A model generated the notes under the pieces. That model worked only from the letters and a program-made list of their open reading frames with translations, did not search any database and had not been told where the DNA came from. A stretch of 64,000 nt of DNA from Novosphingobium album (ex Hu et al. 2023) (GTDB lineage: Bacteria > Pseudomonadota > Alphaproteobacteria > Sphingomonadales > Sphingomonadaceae). How positions within the stretch are numbered: position 1 is the first letter of the stretch; each line of letters opens with the position of its first letter. The position numbers were made by a program, and so were the translations under genes. The DNA lies in the NCBI RefSeq assembly GCF_022832385.1, contig NZ_JALHLE010000029.1, positions 1 to 64,000 of the forward strand, given 5' to 3'. Below, piece by piece: positions 36,403-45,212 of this stretch.

Positions 36403-37080
36403 TCAGTCTGTTTGCGATTTTCCCTGCTCTGGCTCCAGATTCCCGAGGAGCTCTGCAACGAATTCGAGCACCTCCTGGTGGCCGTCCTTGGTGCCGAGGG
36501 CCCGGTCGGTTGCGAAGGCGCGTGCGAAACCTGCGATGGTCATCGCCATCACTTTGGGTGGGTACTGGGTTGTGCTGATTCCATATCGCTCGAACACTGT
36601 CTGCAGGGCTGCCGCCATTGTGATCCGGTCGCGCCCATTCGATTTTGAGATGACTTCGCGGACGGCAGGGCGATGGCAGGCCAATGCATTGAATTCGAGG
36701 TACAGCTTGCTGCTTGCGGCATCCACGTTCAGCATCCAGATATCGTGAAGCGGGGTGCTTGAGGCAATAGCGCTCGCAAATTGACCAAGATGAAAGTCTT
36801 CTCTTCGCTGAAAGGCGGCTATAAAAAGTTCGTCCATATTCTTGAAATAATAATGAAGAAGTTTTGAATTCAGTCCTGCTCTTGTTGCTACTTTTCTTGA
36901 GCTAACTCCTGCATAACCTTCGTCCAGCATTATTGCTTCAGTTGCAGCAAGTATTTGTGATCTGGTGTCGATTTTTCCTTTGCTTAGGTCGGTTGGTTGG
37001 GCGGTTATGGTTGGATTTCGTTCTGTCACGAGGGTTGTTCCCGGTCTTGTCGCGTTCAGGTGCTGGTCACTTATGCACAT
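36403..37080 (-). CDS. TetR/AcrR-family regulator (module A)
   Basis: A TetR-type regulator. The helix-turn-helix reads RSQILAATEAIMLDEGYAGV, then SRKVATRAGLNSKLLHYYFKN, with a helical ligand domain behind it. The start is uncertain. ATG 37080 is used here (225 residues), but GTG 37134 (243 residues) and GTG 37029 are in frame and none has a strong ribosome binding site. It lies between the amidohydrolase operon and TonB receptor 3, each of which has an AGGCGAnTGCC-type inverted repeat upstream. It resembles the TetR at 51541 in layout (HTH, then a TPLxxxW segment and LEFxALA), suggesting related effectors. Confidence 0.9.
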   Translation of the reverse strand: MCISDQHLNATRPGTTLVTERNPTITAQPTDLSKGKIDTRSQILAATEAIMLDEGYAGVSSRKVATRAGLNSKLLHYYFKNMDELFIAAFQRREDFHLGQFASAIASSTPLHDIWMLNVDAASSKLYLEFNALACHRPAVREVISKSNGRDRITMAAALQTVFERYGISTTQYPPKVMAMTIAGFARAFATDRALGTKDGHQEVLEFVAELLGNLEPEQGKSQTD

Positions 37081-37243
37081 CTGGCCCGATCCTGGCTGCC
37101 GTGCGTTGCTAGCGGTGAATTCTCTATCCGTCACGATAAAGGGGGCGGCTACAGTCTAGGGGCAGTCGCTGTTCTGCATCGACCCCCATAGCGGGGGCGG
37201 CAGGAACTTAGGGCGCTGTCAGCAAGCTTCTCAAGTGCAAAAG

Positions 37244-37259
37244 TTAGGCGAGTGCCGAA
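37244..37259. promoter_or_regulatory. Putative TetR operator, module A site 2
   Basis: Inverted repeat TTAGGC-GAGT-GCCGAA (one arm mismatch), 72 bp upstream of the start of TonB receptor 3. It matches the module A site 1 core AGGCGAnTGCC. The two sites are nearly equidistant from their genes (72 and 79 bp), as expected for one repressor acting on both promoters. Confidence 0.6.
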
Positions 37260-37331
37260 AAAAATCTTGCTACAATCTGGCTTGCTGCTAACAATGCGGC
37301 GAAAACATATAAACATCAGGAGAGGATTGCT

Positions 37332-39656
37332 ATGCGCATCGTGTGGTCTGGCGCGGTTTCGGTACTGGCGCTTGTTGCCGTTTGTCCATTTGCGGCTACG
37401 TCGGCTTTGGCTCAGGATGAGAGGGTGGCGACCGTCGATAGCGATGTCATTATCGTTACGGCACAGCGCAGACAGGAAGCGCAGGTCGATGTTCCGATTT
37501 CGATCACGAACATATCGAGTAGTGCGTTGGCGACCGCCAACGTCACGGGGCTTACCGACATTTCCAAAGTCTCTCCCGGCCTTCGCTTTGACAGTACGGG
37601 AGGCGGATTTGTTCAACCGAGCATCCGTGGGATCGGCACTGCCGTGACGACTTCGGGTGGCGGTGCAAATGTCGGCATCTACATCGACGGCTTCTATTCG
37701 CCCAACCCGCTTGCCGCGGATTTCGATCTTCTCAGCGTCGAGAGCATACAGGTTCTCAAGGGGCCCCAGGGAACACTATTCGGCCGCAATACGACCGGTG
37801 GCGCAATCCTGGTTCAAACAAGGGACCCCAGCACAGCGGGCAACTCGCTGGAGGGCAAGATCCGTTACGGGCGTTTCAATGAACTGAAGGCGCAGAGCTT
37901 CGGCAATGTCGCGATATCCGACCGGGTCGCCATGTCGGTCGAAGGACTTTACCGTCGTGGCGACGGCTGGGTTACCGACATCAGCAGTGGCAACAAAAAG
38001 GCAGGCAAGTTCGAGAACTGGTCGGTCAGGCTTGGCATGAAGGCTGAATTGACGGACGACGTCAGCCTGCTGCTGCGCTGGAAGCATTCGGAAAATGATG
38101 ATCCGAAAGCCAACCTCACGGCGCGCAGTTTTGTGGATAGCGAGTTCGGGCTGGGTGCGCCGTTTGGCGGAATACCGGGCACTTACACCACGAAGCCCAA
38201 TGAGATTGCGACAGGTTCGGTTCCGGAGTTTTTCAAATCCAACTCCGATGTTCTCCAGGCAACCCTTGAGGCGGATCTCGGTTTTGCGAATTTCACATCG
38301 TATTCGCAATATCGCAACGAAAACGTCGACCAGTCGTTCGATCTTGACTATTCGGCTGTTGAAATCTTTCAGTTTGGCCTTCCCGTCAAAGATGAGACTT
38401 GGAGTCAGGAATTCCTGCTCAATTCAAAGCCCGGAAGTCCGTTGCAATGGACAGCTGGCGCATTCTATTTCGAGAATACGGACACGTATATTACCTTCAT
38501 CGACAGTTTCGGGTACGGGCCGAACCAGAGAATTCGCCTGGGGGGGTCGGCGACGACAGTTCGCAGCTATGCTGCGTTCTTCGATGGGACGTACGAGGTC
38601 GTACCCAAGCTCTTCGTCACGGCTGGTCTGCGCTATGCCTATGACAAGATCGATGATGCGTACTTCAACACGCGCTTTCTCGCGCCCACGCTCGATCTGG
38701 GCAACGGTACGACGATTGCCGCAAAAGACGGGCGCGTCTACCTGCGCGATTACGATCCAGGCGCAGTCAAGTTCGCGAGAGGCGATCGCCTGACTCCGCG
38801 CTTCGTCGTGCGATACAAGCCCAACGATGAAATGAGCGTCTATGCCTCGTACACACAAGGTTACAAGGCGGCGATCCTGGATGTCGGCGGGACATGCCAG
38901 ACTCCGCCGTACCAGTGCAGCCGGGTGAAGCCCGAGAAGATTTCCGCCTACGAGGTTGGCTTCAAGTATGCCACGCATGGCCTGTCGTTCGAAACTGCCG
39001 CGTTCTACTATGACTACAAGGACCTGCAGGTCTCCATCTATCGTGCAGGAACGGCTGAGCTGGTAAACGCCGCAAAGTCGGAAATCTACGGCCTTGAGGG
39101 GCAGCTCAATTATCAGGTTACGCCAGCATTCAAGTTGATGGCGGGCGCTTCCTACGTGCACGCCCGCTACAAGACGTTCGGGCAAGTGCTGGCAAATGGG
39201 GAGGTTCAGGGCGCTCCGATCTATAAGTTTTGTCCGGCTCCGGCAGGTGCGAAGTATGCTGACGCGTGCGGCCCTGGCAGGACATTCTACGTGAACACCG
39301 ATACGATCCTCAAGAATGTGCCGATGCAACGCACACCTGAATTCACCGGTTTTCTCGGAGCCAACTATGCCACCGACCTTGCCGGTGGGACATTCACCTT
39401 GTCGGGCAACCTATACTATACCTCGTCCTACTACTTCGGTCCGTCGGGGACACAGTTCAAGCAAAAGGGTTTTGAAACGCTTTCGTTGCGGGCCGAATGG
39501 ACTGATCCCAGCGAGACGTATTCCGTGGCACTGTGGGGCGACAATGTTACCGACAGTCGGTACCGTACGCAGATCACCTATGGCGATTTCGGCATCGGCT
39601 CTGCCTACAATGACCCGGTCACATATGGCATCGAGCTTGGTTTCAAGTTCAAGTGA
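37332..39656 (+). CDS. TonB-dependent outer-membrane receptor 3 (module A)
   Basis: A 774-residue outer-membrane receptor. The signal peptide starts MRIVWSGAVSVLALVAVCPF with cleavage likely after SALA before QDER. The TonB-box-like segment is DVIIVTAQRR. The plug signature is IQVLKGPQGTLFGRNTTGGA, and the barrel ends in GIELGFKFK. The ATG at 37332 follows AGGAGAGGATTGCT. It is divergent from the TetR gene and carries the module A operator-like repeat upstream, so it is likely induced with the amidohydrolase/P450 operon and imports its substrate. A strong terminator follows immediately. Confidence 0.94.
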   Translation: MRIVWSGAVSVLALVAVCPFAATSALAQDERVATVDSDVIIVTAQRRQEAQVDVPISITNISSSALATANVTGLTDISKVSPGLRFDSTGGGFVQPSIRGIGTAVTTSGGGANVGIYIDGFYSPNPLAADFDLLSVESIQVLKGPQGTLFGRNTTGGAILVQTRDPSTAGNSLEGKIRYGRFNELKAQSFGNVAISDRVAMSVEGLYRRGDGWVTDISSGNKKAGKFENWSVRLGMKAELTDDVSLLLRWKHSENDDPKANLTARSFVDSEFGLGAPFGGIPGTYTTKPNEIATGSVPEFFKSNSDVLQATLEADLGFANFTSYSQYRNENVDQSFDLDYSAVEIFQFGLPVKDETWSQEFLLNSKPGSPLQWTAGAFYFENTDTYITFIDSFGYGPNQRIRLGGSATTVRSYAAFFDGTYEVVPKLFVTAGLRYAYDKIDDAYFNTRFLAPTLDLGNGTTIAAKDGRVYLRDYDPGAVKFARGDRLTPRFVVRYKPNDEMSVYASYTQGYKAAILDVGGTCQTPPYQCSRVKPEKISAYEVGFKYATHGLSFETAAFYYDYKDLQVSIYRAGTAELVNAAKSEIYGLEGQLNYQVTPAFKLMAGASYVHARYKTFGQVLANGEVQGAPIYKFCPAPAGAKYADACGPGRTFYVNTDTILKNVPMQRTPEFTGFLGANYATDLAGGTFTLSGNLYYTSSYYFGPSGTQFKQKGFETLSLRAEWTDPSETYSVALWGDNVTDSRYRTQITYGDFGIGSAYNDPVTYGIELGFKFK

Positions 39657-39661
39657 CCAAG

Positions 39662-39698
39662 GAAGCGCCCCGGCTGATCACCATCGCCGGGGTGCTTC
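39662..39698 (+). terminator. Rho-independent terminator after TonB receptor 3
   Basis: 13-bp arms GAAGCGCCCCGGC and GCCGGGGTGCTTC (one G-U pair) with an 11-nt loop, followed by TCTCTTGT. It starts 6 bp after the stop codon. Confidence 0.85.
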
Positions 39699-40044
39699 TC
39701 TCTTGTCCCTAGGACGCTAGTCCGTCGCGAGCGCATTGACCCGACCCCGGGGCGAGGGCTCCCAATTCCGGACTGCTGGGCGCTCGGCGGGGCAGATGGT
39801 GCCGGGAAAGCGCATGGAATATCAGATCGCTCCGGGCGGTGTCAGTCTGTGTGTCGGTGGGCGTTATCGGTCGCTGTTCCGGATAATAACCAAACAAGTT
39901 ATACATTGAAAACAAATACATATGATCATTATGTGCCCATCATTCCGACCATGTGGTCGAAAAATGTTGCACTGAAGTTTGAGCATCATTACCCAGACTA
40001 GAGATCTGCATTCGAGTCAGGTCCCAAATCATGGGGAGGAAGCA
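39699..40044. other. Intergenic region between two TonB receptors
   Basis: No gene is supported here. The stretch holds a TetR-type inverted repeat at 39943-39962, an AT-rich segment near 39895-39935 that probably contains the promoter, and the GGGGAGGA ribosome binding site of receptor 4. Confidence 0.6.
39943..39962. promoter_or_regulatory. Putative TetR operator, module B site at TonB receptor 4
   Basis: Inverted repeat TTCCGACCA-TG-TGGTCGAAA, 82 bp upstream of the start of TonB receptor 4. The 14-bp core CGACCATGTGGTCG is identical to the core of the long palindrome at 51385-51412 in front of the module B oxygenase operon. Two exact copies 11 kb apart support a shared repressor. Confidence 0.75.
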
Positions 40045-42474
40045 ATGAGAAGGTTGCAGCAAGCAGTATTGTGTTCGGCAAGCGTGTGGGCGCTGGCGGC
40101 ACCTGCTCACGCAGAGGCGGTGGCCGGAAGTTCCGGTGCGGCCGAAATGGAAACGGCCAGTGAGACCACTACCATCGTCGTAACCGCGCGGAGGCGGGAA
40201 GAGGACGTGCAGGACGTTCCCGTCGTGGTCAATTCGGTCACGTCGGACGAGATCGCAAAACTTAATCTTCAGAATTTCACCGAGGTGCAGACGCTCGTTC
40301 CGGGGCTCCAGCTGCAAGTCAACGACAACGGTATCGGCAGTAATGCGCAAATCCGGGGTGTCGCTTTCGACATCAATGCCAGTACCCAGCCGACGGTGGA
40401 ATTCTACCTGAATGATGCTGTGGCCAACAGTACGCTCGTCCTGCAGCAGATGTACGACGTCGCCCAGGTCGATGTGCTGAGGGGCCCCCAGGGGACCTTG
40501 CGGGGGCGCGCGTCGCCGTCTGGTTCGATCACCGTAACCACCAGGAAGCCGGATCTCTATGAAGTAGGCGGCAATCTTTCGACGAGTGCCAGTGATATCG
40601 GCTCGCTGAACTTCAATGGTGCCGTCGGTGTGCCCATCATCGAAGGCGTGCTGGGCATCCGAGCCGCTGGCACCTGGAGCGAGACCGAGGGTAATCGCGT
40701 CAGGACGATCAACACCGGGCTGGATGGCCGCGATCCGTTCACCCGTTCAAAGGGCGGACGTTTGACTGCGCTTTTCGAGCCGGCCGATTGGCTGCGGTTT
40801 GAAGGTATGTACCAGCGCACCGATACGCAGTCCCGCTCGTACAGCCAGTATGCTTCGTTCAGTCTGTTCGATTCGACCGCGGCCGAAAGTTCGCTGGTCA
40901 TCAAGCCGAAGGACCGCCTGTCGATCCAGGAAACCCCGCGAACCTACCACCAGAAGTTCGATCTGTTCAACTGGCGCGCGGAAGCCCGCTTTGCGGACCA
41001 GGTGCTGATTTATCAGGGGGCTCATACCAAGGGTGACATTGTAGCCCAGACCAACTCCGATCTGGCCAATGCGTTCGAAGGCTTCGACTATTTCCAGACG
41101 ACTCATTCCCGGACGAACGAAACCACGCACGAAGTCCGGCTGCAGAACGATAGCCGTCTGTTTGATATGTTCGACTACGTGATCGGCTATTTCAACTGGA
41201 CACGGCATGCTCCGACGGAACTGACGCTAGAGACGCCTGTCGTTCTGCCGTTGCCGCCGGCATACGGCGGCGGTGTGGTGTTCGTTCAGCCGACGGATGT
41301 CCTCACGTCTGGTGATGTCAAAGAAAATTCTGTTTTCGGTAACGTGATTGCGCATATCGGCGACAAGGTTCAACTGTCCGGCGGTCTGCGCTACATCAAT
41401 TTCAAGAGCCCCGCGGGTACGCTGACTATTGGCTCGACAGTCTTGCCGGGAGCTGCGAAAGTCGATGATAACAAGTGGATTTACACCGCTTCCGCGCAAT
41501 ACTTCATCACGCCTGAGGTGATGGTTTATGCAAGCACCGGTTCTTCCTACCGGCCGGGGCCGACCATCGTTGGCAATTTCAGCCCGATTCAGTCTGACCT
41601 CCAGAGGTCCTTTACCTATCTCGATTCCGAAAGCTCGAAGTCTTACGAACTGGGCCTGAAGAGCACATTCCTCGACAATCGCCTGCGTGTGAACATCACT
41701 GGCTATCACCAGACGTTCACGAACTACCCGTACAAGCTCACTGCGGGCGTTTACACGCAGACGTTCACGTACGTCGCCAGCACGGGTTCGTTTGCAGCAG
41801 GCGTGGGGCAGTCGGCGCAGTTTGCCGCTAATGTGCCCGTCGAGGTCAACGGCGTCGAAGCGGAAATCGGGTTCAAGGTTACGCCGCACTTCGATCTCGG
41901 CATGACGGCGTCTTACACAAAGGGCAAGATCAAGAACGGCCTCGTTCCTTGCGATGACCTCAACGGGGATGGCGTGCCTGATAACCTGACGTCGGCACCG
42001 ACCCTTGCGGAGGTTCAAGCGGCCTACGGAAGTAACTACATGGGGGCCTGCCGGGTCAGCCAGCGCTCGTCCGCGCAGGCACCATTCAGCACAACCGTGC
42101 AGGCATCATACAATGTTCCGATTTCCGACAAGGTCGACTTTTTCACGCGCGGACTGCTGACCTTCCAGGGCAAATCGCAGGGGGATCCCACTCTGTCGTT
42201 CGATTCGATCGGCAGCTATGGTCTGCTCAACATGTTTGCTGGTATCCGTGATCCGCGCGGCGCATGGGAACTGAACCTGTTTGCGAAGAACCTACTGGAT
42301 ACGAGCAAGGCGACCCTGATCAACGCGCCTGCCGTTTCGGGATATCAGGAACTGCAGCCGCCGACGTACAGGACCACCAGCGGTGCGAGCACGACCAGCA
42401 CATACGCCATCATCAACTCGACCCCGCCGCGCGAATTCGGCGTCAACTTCCGGTACGCGTTCGGGTCCAGGTAA
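40045..42474 (+). CDS. TonB-dependent outer-membrane receptor 4 (module B)
   Basis: An 809-residue outer-membrane receptor. ATG 40045 follows GGGGAGGAAGCA. The signal peptide MRRLQQAVLCSASVWALAAP ends at AHA before EAVAG. The TonB-box-like segment is TIVVTARRR. The plug signature is unusual: VDVLRGPQGTLRGRASPSGS, with RGRASPSG replacing the common FGRNTTGG. The barrel ends in NFRYAFGSR. It carries the module B operator core upstream and a classic terminator downstream, so it is a monocistronic member of the TetR regulon at 51541 (inference). Its likely job is uptake of the glycoside or aglycone oxidised by the P450/hydroxylase operon. Confidence 0.94.
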   Translation: MRRLQQAVLCSASVWALAAPAHAEAVAGSSGAAEMETASETTTIVVTARRREEDVQDVPVVVNSVTSDEIAKLNLQNFTEVQTLVPGLQLQVNDNGIGSNAQIRGVAFDINASTQPTVEFYLNDAVANSTLVLQQMYDVAQVDVLRGPQGTLRGRASPSGSITVTTRKPDLYEVGGNLSTSASDIGSLNFNGAVGVPIIEGVLGIRAAGTWSETEGNRVRTINTGLDGRDPFTRSKGGRLTALFEPADWLRFEGMYQRTDTQSRSYSQYASFSLFDSTAAESSLVIKPKDRLSIQETPRTYHQKFDLFNWRAEARFADQVLIYQGAHTKGDIVAQTNSDLANAFEGFDYFQTTHSRTNETTHEVRLQNDSRLFDMFDYVIGYFNWTRHAPTELTLETPVVLPLPPAYGGGVVFVQPTDVLTSGDVKENSVFGNVIAHIGDKVQLSGGLRYINFKSPAGTLTIGSTVLPGAAKVDDNKWIYTASAQYFITPEVMVYASTGSSYRPGPTIVGNFSPIQSDLQRSFTYLDSESSKSYELGLKSTFLDNRLRVNITGYHQTFTNYPYKLTAGVYTQTFTYVASTGSFAAGVGQSAQFAANVPVEVNGVEAEIGFKVTPHFDLGMTASYTKGKIKNGLVPCDDLNGDGVPDNLTSAPTLAEVQAAYGSNYMGACRVSQRSSAQAPFSTTVQASYNVPISDKVDFFTRGLLTFQGKSQGDPTLSFDSIGSYGLLNMFAGIRDPRGAWELNLFAKNLLDTSKATLINAPAVSGYQELQPPTYRTTSGASTTSTYAIINSTPPREFGVNFRYAFGSR

Positions 42475-42507
42475 ACGATCAAGCTTTCTCCCTCCCGGAG
42501 AGCACTG

Positions 42508-42538
42508 CGGGCGAGTGAGCAATCACTCGCCCGTTTTT
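42508..42538 (+). terminator. Rho-independent terminator after TonB receptor 4
   Basis: 10-bp perfect stem (CGGGCGAGTG and CACTCGCCCG), 6-nt loop, followed by five T residues. It is a textbook terminator 33 bp after the stop codon. Confidence 0.92.
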
Positions 42539-42936
42539 ATAGGTCGCATGAGGCTTAGCTAATGGGAGGCAGCCAAGCCGGATCGTGCCAGAAGTCTGCC
42601 TTACCGCGTGTGGGTTTTTCTTGGCCGTGGGATCGCTCGCTAGGTAGCTGGCCTCTGCACGCGGTGGGCGGTCGAATATGATTGAATGGCGCAAATGTGC
42701 AATAGGCACCACTGCCGACTAGCAGAATTGAAGGCTCTAACATCCAGTGCGTTCATACACCGGCCCAAGCCGAAATACGGGCATAACAGGAATATCAGTC
42801 CGTCATGGCCCAAGGCATGAGCGAGACCGGCCGGTAATTGAGTCCCGCATGTGGGGATTGGCCCATGCGCGAGTCAGGCTGGCTTGCCGGACCCCGGAGG
42901 AGTTTCAGCCGGCAAGCCTTGTAACTGCCTGAATGC
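42539..42936. other. Intergenic region between convergent receptor 4 and GH3 gene
   Basis: About 400 bp without a supported gene. It contains the GH3-side hairpin at 42881-42918 and a short palindrome ACCGGCCGGT at 42826-42835 of unknown meaning. Confidence 0.55.
42881..42918 (-). terminator. Hairpin after the GH3 gene
   Basis: Perfect 10-bp arms GGCTTGCCGG and CCGGCAAGCC with an 18-nt loop, 18 bp beyond the GH3 stop codon. There is no T-run on the minus strand, so it is a probable but not certain terminator. Confidence 0.5.
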
Positions 42937-45153
42937 TTACTGCTTGCCGCCGACTTCTTTCCAGCTGCGCTCAGCATATTTTACCGAAACCTCACGATCC
43001 AGATGCTGCGCGTCGTCACCGAGTGCAAACCTGTATTCGCCTTTCGGCATCCACCAGCCGCCATTGTGCCAATCGGCCAGCAGGCGCGGTTCGATCGTGA
43101 TGGTCGCGGATTGCTTGGCTCCTGGCGCAAGTTCCACGCGCTGATAGCCCACCAGCCGCCGCTCGGCCTTGCCGGCGCGGGACACCAGATAGAGCTGGGC
43201 CACACTGGCACCGCCGCGGCTACCCGTGTTGCTGACGGTAAAGCGTGCCGTCATGCCTGAGAGCTTGGGCGCGGACATGGCGAAATTCGTGTAGCTGAGC
43301 CCATGCCCGAACGCGAAGAGGGGCTTGCGATCCTGCTTGGCGAACCAGCGGTACCCGACGTCCGGCCCTTCCGGGTAGGTGACGTTGAGAGGCTCCTGTT
43401 CCGTCGGCATGTCGTAAAGGTCCGAGCCGGGTTTCAGCGTTATGCGGTCGCTGCCGGGCAGGACGGGGTTGGGAAGCTGATCGACCGACGAGGGGAAAGT
43501 GACCGGCAAGCGCCCGGACGGATTGACCGCGCCGGAAAGGACCCGGGCAATGGCATGGCCGCCACGCTGGCCCGCGTACCAGGCCTCGATAACCGCCGGG
43601 ACCTTGTCAATCCAGGGCATGAGGACCGGGCCGCCGGTTTCCAGTACGACGACCGTTTTCGGGTTCGCCGCGGCAACGGCTTCGATCAAACCGTTCTGAT
43701 TGTCCGGCAGCATCAGGTCCAGCGAGTCGTGCCCTTCAGCCATGAACTGCTCGGCAAAGACGATGGCGATATCGGCGCCCTTGGCGGCTTCCGCGGCTCG
43801 TGCGGGATCGGTGCCGTCGTCGTACACGACATCGGCATCGGGGAACTGTTCCCGCAAGGCCTGGAGTGGGGAAGAAGGCATGTACAGCCTGCGGTGATAA
43901 ATGGCGTCACCGGGGATCGCTAGCGACAGCGACGCGCCGCCCGCCGGCCAGACCTGCGACGATCCGCCGCCTGAGGGAACGCCGACGTCGGCGTGTGCAC
44001 CGATCACCACGATCTTTCGCGCGCTGGCCGCGACCGGGAGGAGATTGCCTTCGTTCTTGAGCAGGACAATGCCCTGTTCCGCGATGGCCTGGGCGACTTT
44101 TCCGTTGGCCTCGAAATCGATGGGATTGCCCACACTGACCGGATGGTCCGCCAGGCCCAGCTTGTACATGGTGCGCACAATCCGTGTGACGGAGCGATCG
44201 ATATCCGAGGGCTTGATCGATCCATCGGCGAGTGTGTCATGCAGCGGCTTGCCGAAATAGCTTTCGCCCAGCGAACGCACGCCGGATTCCTGGTCGAGGC
44301 CCTTGTCGACAGAAACGCTATGCACGCCGCCCCAGTCCGACATGACCCAGCCCTTGAAGCCCCAGTCATGGCGCAGGACCGTGTTCAGGAGGAAGTCGTT
44401 CTCGCAGGAATGAACGCCGTTGACCTTGTTGTACGAACACATGACCGATCCGGGCTGCCCGATTTCGTTGGCAATCTCGAAAGCCAGAAGATCGCTCTCG
44501 CGCATGGCTGCTTCGTCTATGTTGACGTTGAGGAAGGACCGACCCGTCTCCTGCGCGTTGAGGACATAGTGCTTCATGGTCGAGACAATGTTGTTCGACT
44601 GGATGCCCCGGATCGATGAGCCGGCCAGAGTCCCGCTGAGCAGGGGATCTTCACTGAAGTATTCAAAGTTGCGTCCGTTGCGCGGTTCGCGCACCAGATT
44701 GACGCCGCCGGCCAGCAGCACATTGAAACCCTTGGCGCGGGTCTCGCCGCCCATCATCCGGCCGCCCTGTTCGATCAGCCCGGGATCCCACGTCGATCCC
44801 ATGGCCATGGCTGAGGGCAGGGCGGTCGCGCCGTCTTTCGGGCGGATGAAGCCTCCCATGTTGGCCACGCCAAGACTGGCATCGCTTTCCGTCAGTAGCG
44901 GCACCCCCAGGCGCGGCACGCCGGGCGTATAGCCAACGCCGATGGCGATATCCTTGGGCTGCTTGTCGAAAGGAATGCGCGCAAGCAGTTCGGTCTGCAT
45001 CAGGGAGAGTTTTTCCTCTTCCGTCATCTGTGCCACGGCCTTTTCCGCACGCGCATCGGCGTCCGTTTCCGAGGAGTGCGCAAAGCAAGGGAGAGGGCAC
45101 AGGGCCGTCGCGAAAAGCAGCGATGCAGCCAACCGGGGGGAAGGATTCTTCAT
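42937..45153 (-). CDS. Glycoside hydrolase family 3 beta-glycosidase, secreted
   Basis: A 738-residue GH3 enzyme with a signal peptide (MKNPSPRLAASLLFATALCP, cleavage near CFA). The N-terminal TIM-barrel domain has KHYVLNAQETGR and the nucleophile Asp in GWVMSDWGGVHS. The middle alpha/beta sandwich domain starts near VLLKNEGNLLPV and includes FAEQFMAEGHD. A C-terminal fibronectin III-like domain holds FGHGLSYTNF. Such enzymes remove terminal glucose, xylose or similar beta-linked sugars. The start is ATG 45153. It lies 59 bp after a GH39-like glycosidase in the same operon, preceded by a module B-type operator. A role in deglycosylating a plant glycoside is likely but inferred. Confidence 0.94.
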   Translation of the reverse strand: MKNPSPRLAASLLFATALCPLPCFAHSSETDADARAEKAVAQMTEEEKLSLMQTELLARIPFDKQPKDIAIGVGYTPGVPRLGVPLLTESDASLGVANMGGFIRPKDGATALPSAMAMGSTWDPGLIEQGGRMMGGETRAKGFNVLLAGGVNLVREPRNGRNFEYFSEDPLLSGTLAGSSIRGIQSNNIVSTMKHYVLNAQETGRSFLNVNIDEAAMRESDLLAFEIANEIGQPGSVMCSYNKVNGVHSCENDFLLNTVLRHDWGFKGWVMSDWGGVHSVSVDKGLDQESGVRSLGESYFGKPLHDTLADGSIKPSDIDRSVTRIVRTMYKLGLADHPVSVGNPIDFEANGKVAQAIAEQGIVLLKNEGNLLPVAASARKIVVIGAHADVGVPSGGGSSQVWPAGGASLSLAIPGDAIYHRRLYMPSSPLQALREQFPDADVVYDDGTDPARAAEAAKGADIAIVFAEQFMAEGHDSLDLMLPDNQNGLIEAVAAANPKTVVVLETGGPVLMPWIDKVPAVIEAWYAGQRGGHAIARVLSGAVNPSGRLPVTFPSSVDQLPNPVLPGSDRITLKPGSDLYDMPTEQEPLNVTYPEGPDVGYRWFAKQDRKPLFAFGHGLSYTNFAMSAPKLSGMTARFTVSNTGSRGGASVAQLYLVSRAGKAERRLVGYQRVELAPGAKQSATITIEPRLLADWHNGGWWMPKGEYRFALGDDAQHLDREVSVKYAERSWKEVGGKQ

Positions 45154-45212
45154 GACATTGTCTCCCACCCTGTCATTCGGGACAGGGATGTTATTGCCTG
45201 TATCGGGATCGA

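Noticed and set aside
42670..42680. GGTCGAATATG, an 11-mer shared with the right arm of the repeat at 46852
   Set aside because: Only half of the inverted repeat is present and it is not placed before a gene, so I do not count it as an operator.
42826..42835. Palindrome ACCGGCCGGT
   Set aside because: A 10-bp GC-only palindrome in GC-rich DNA between convergent genes is expected by chance and has no promoter context.
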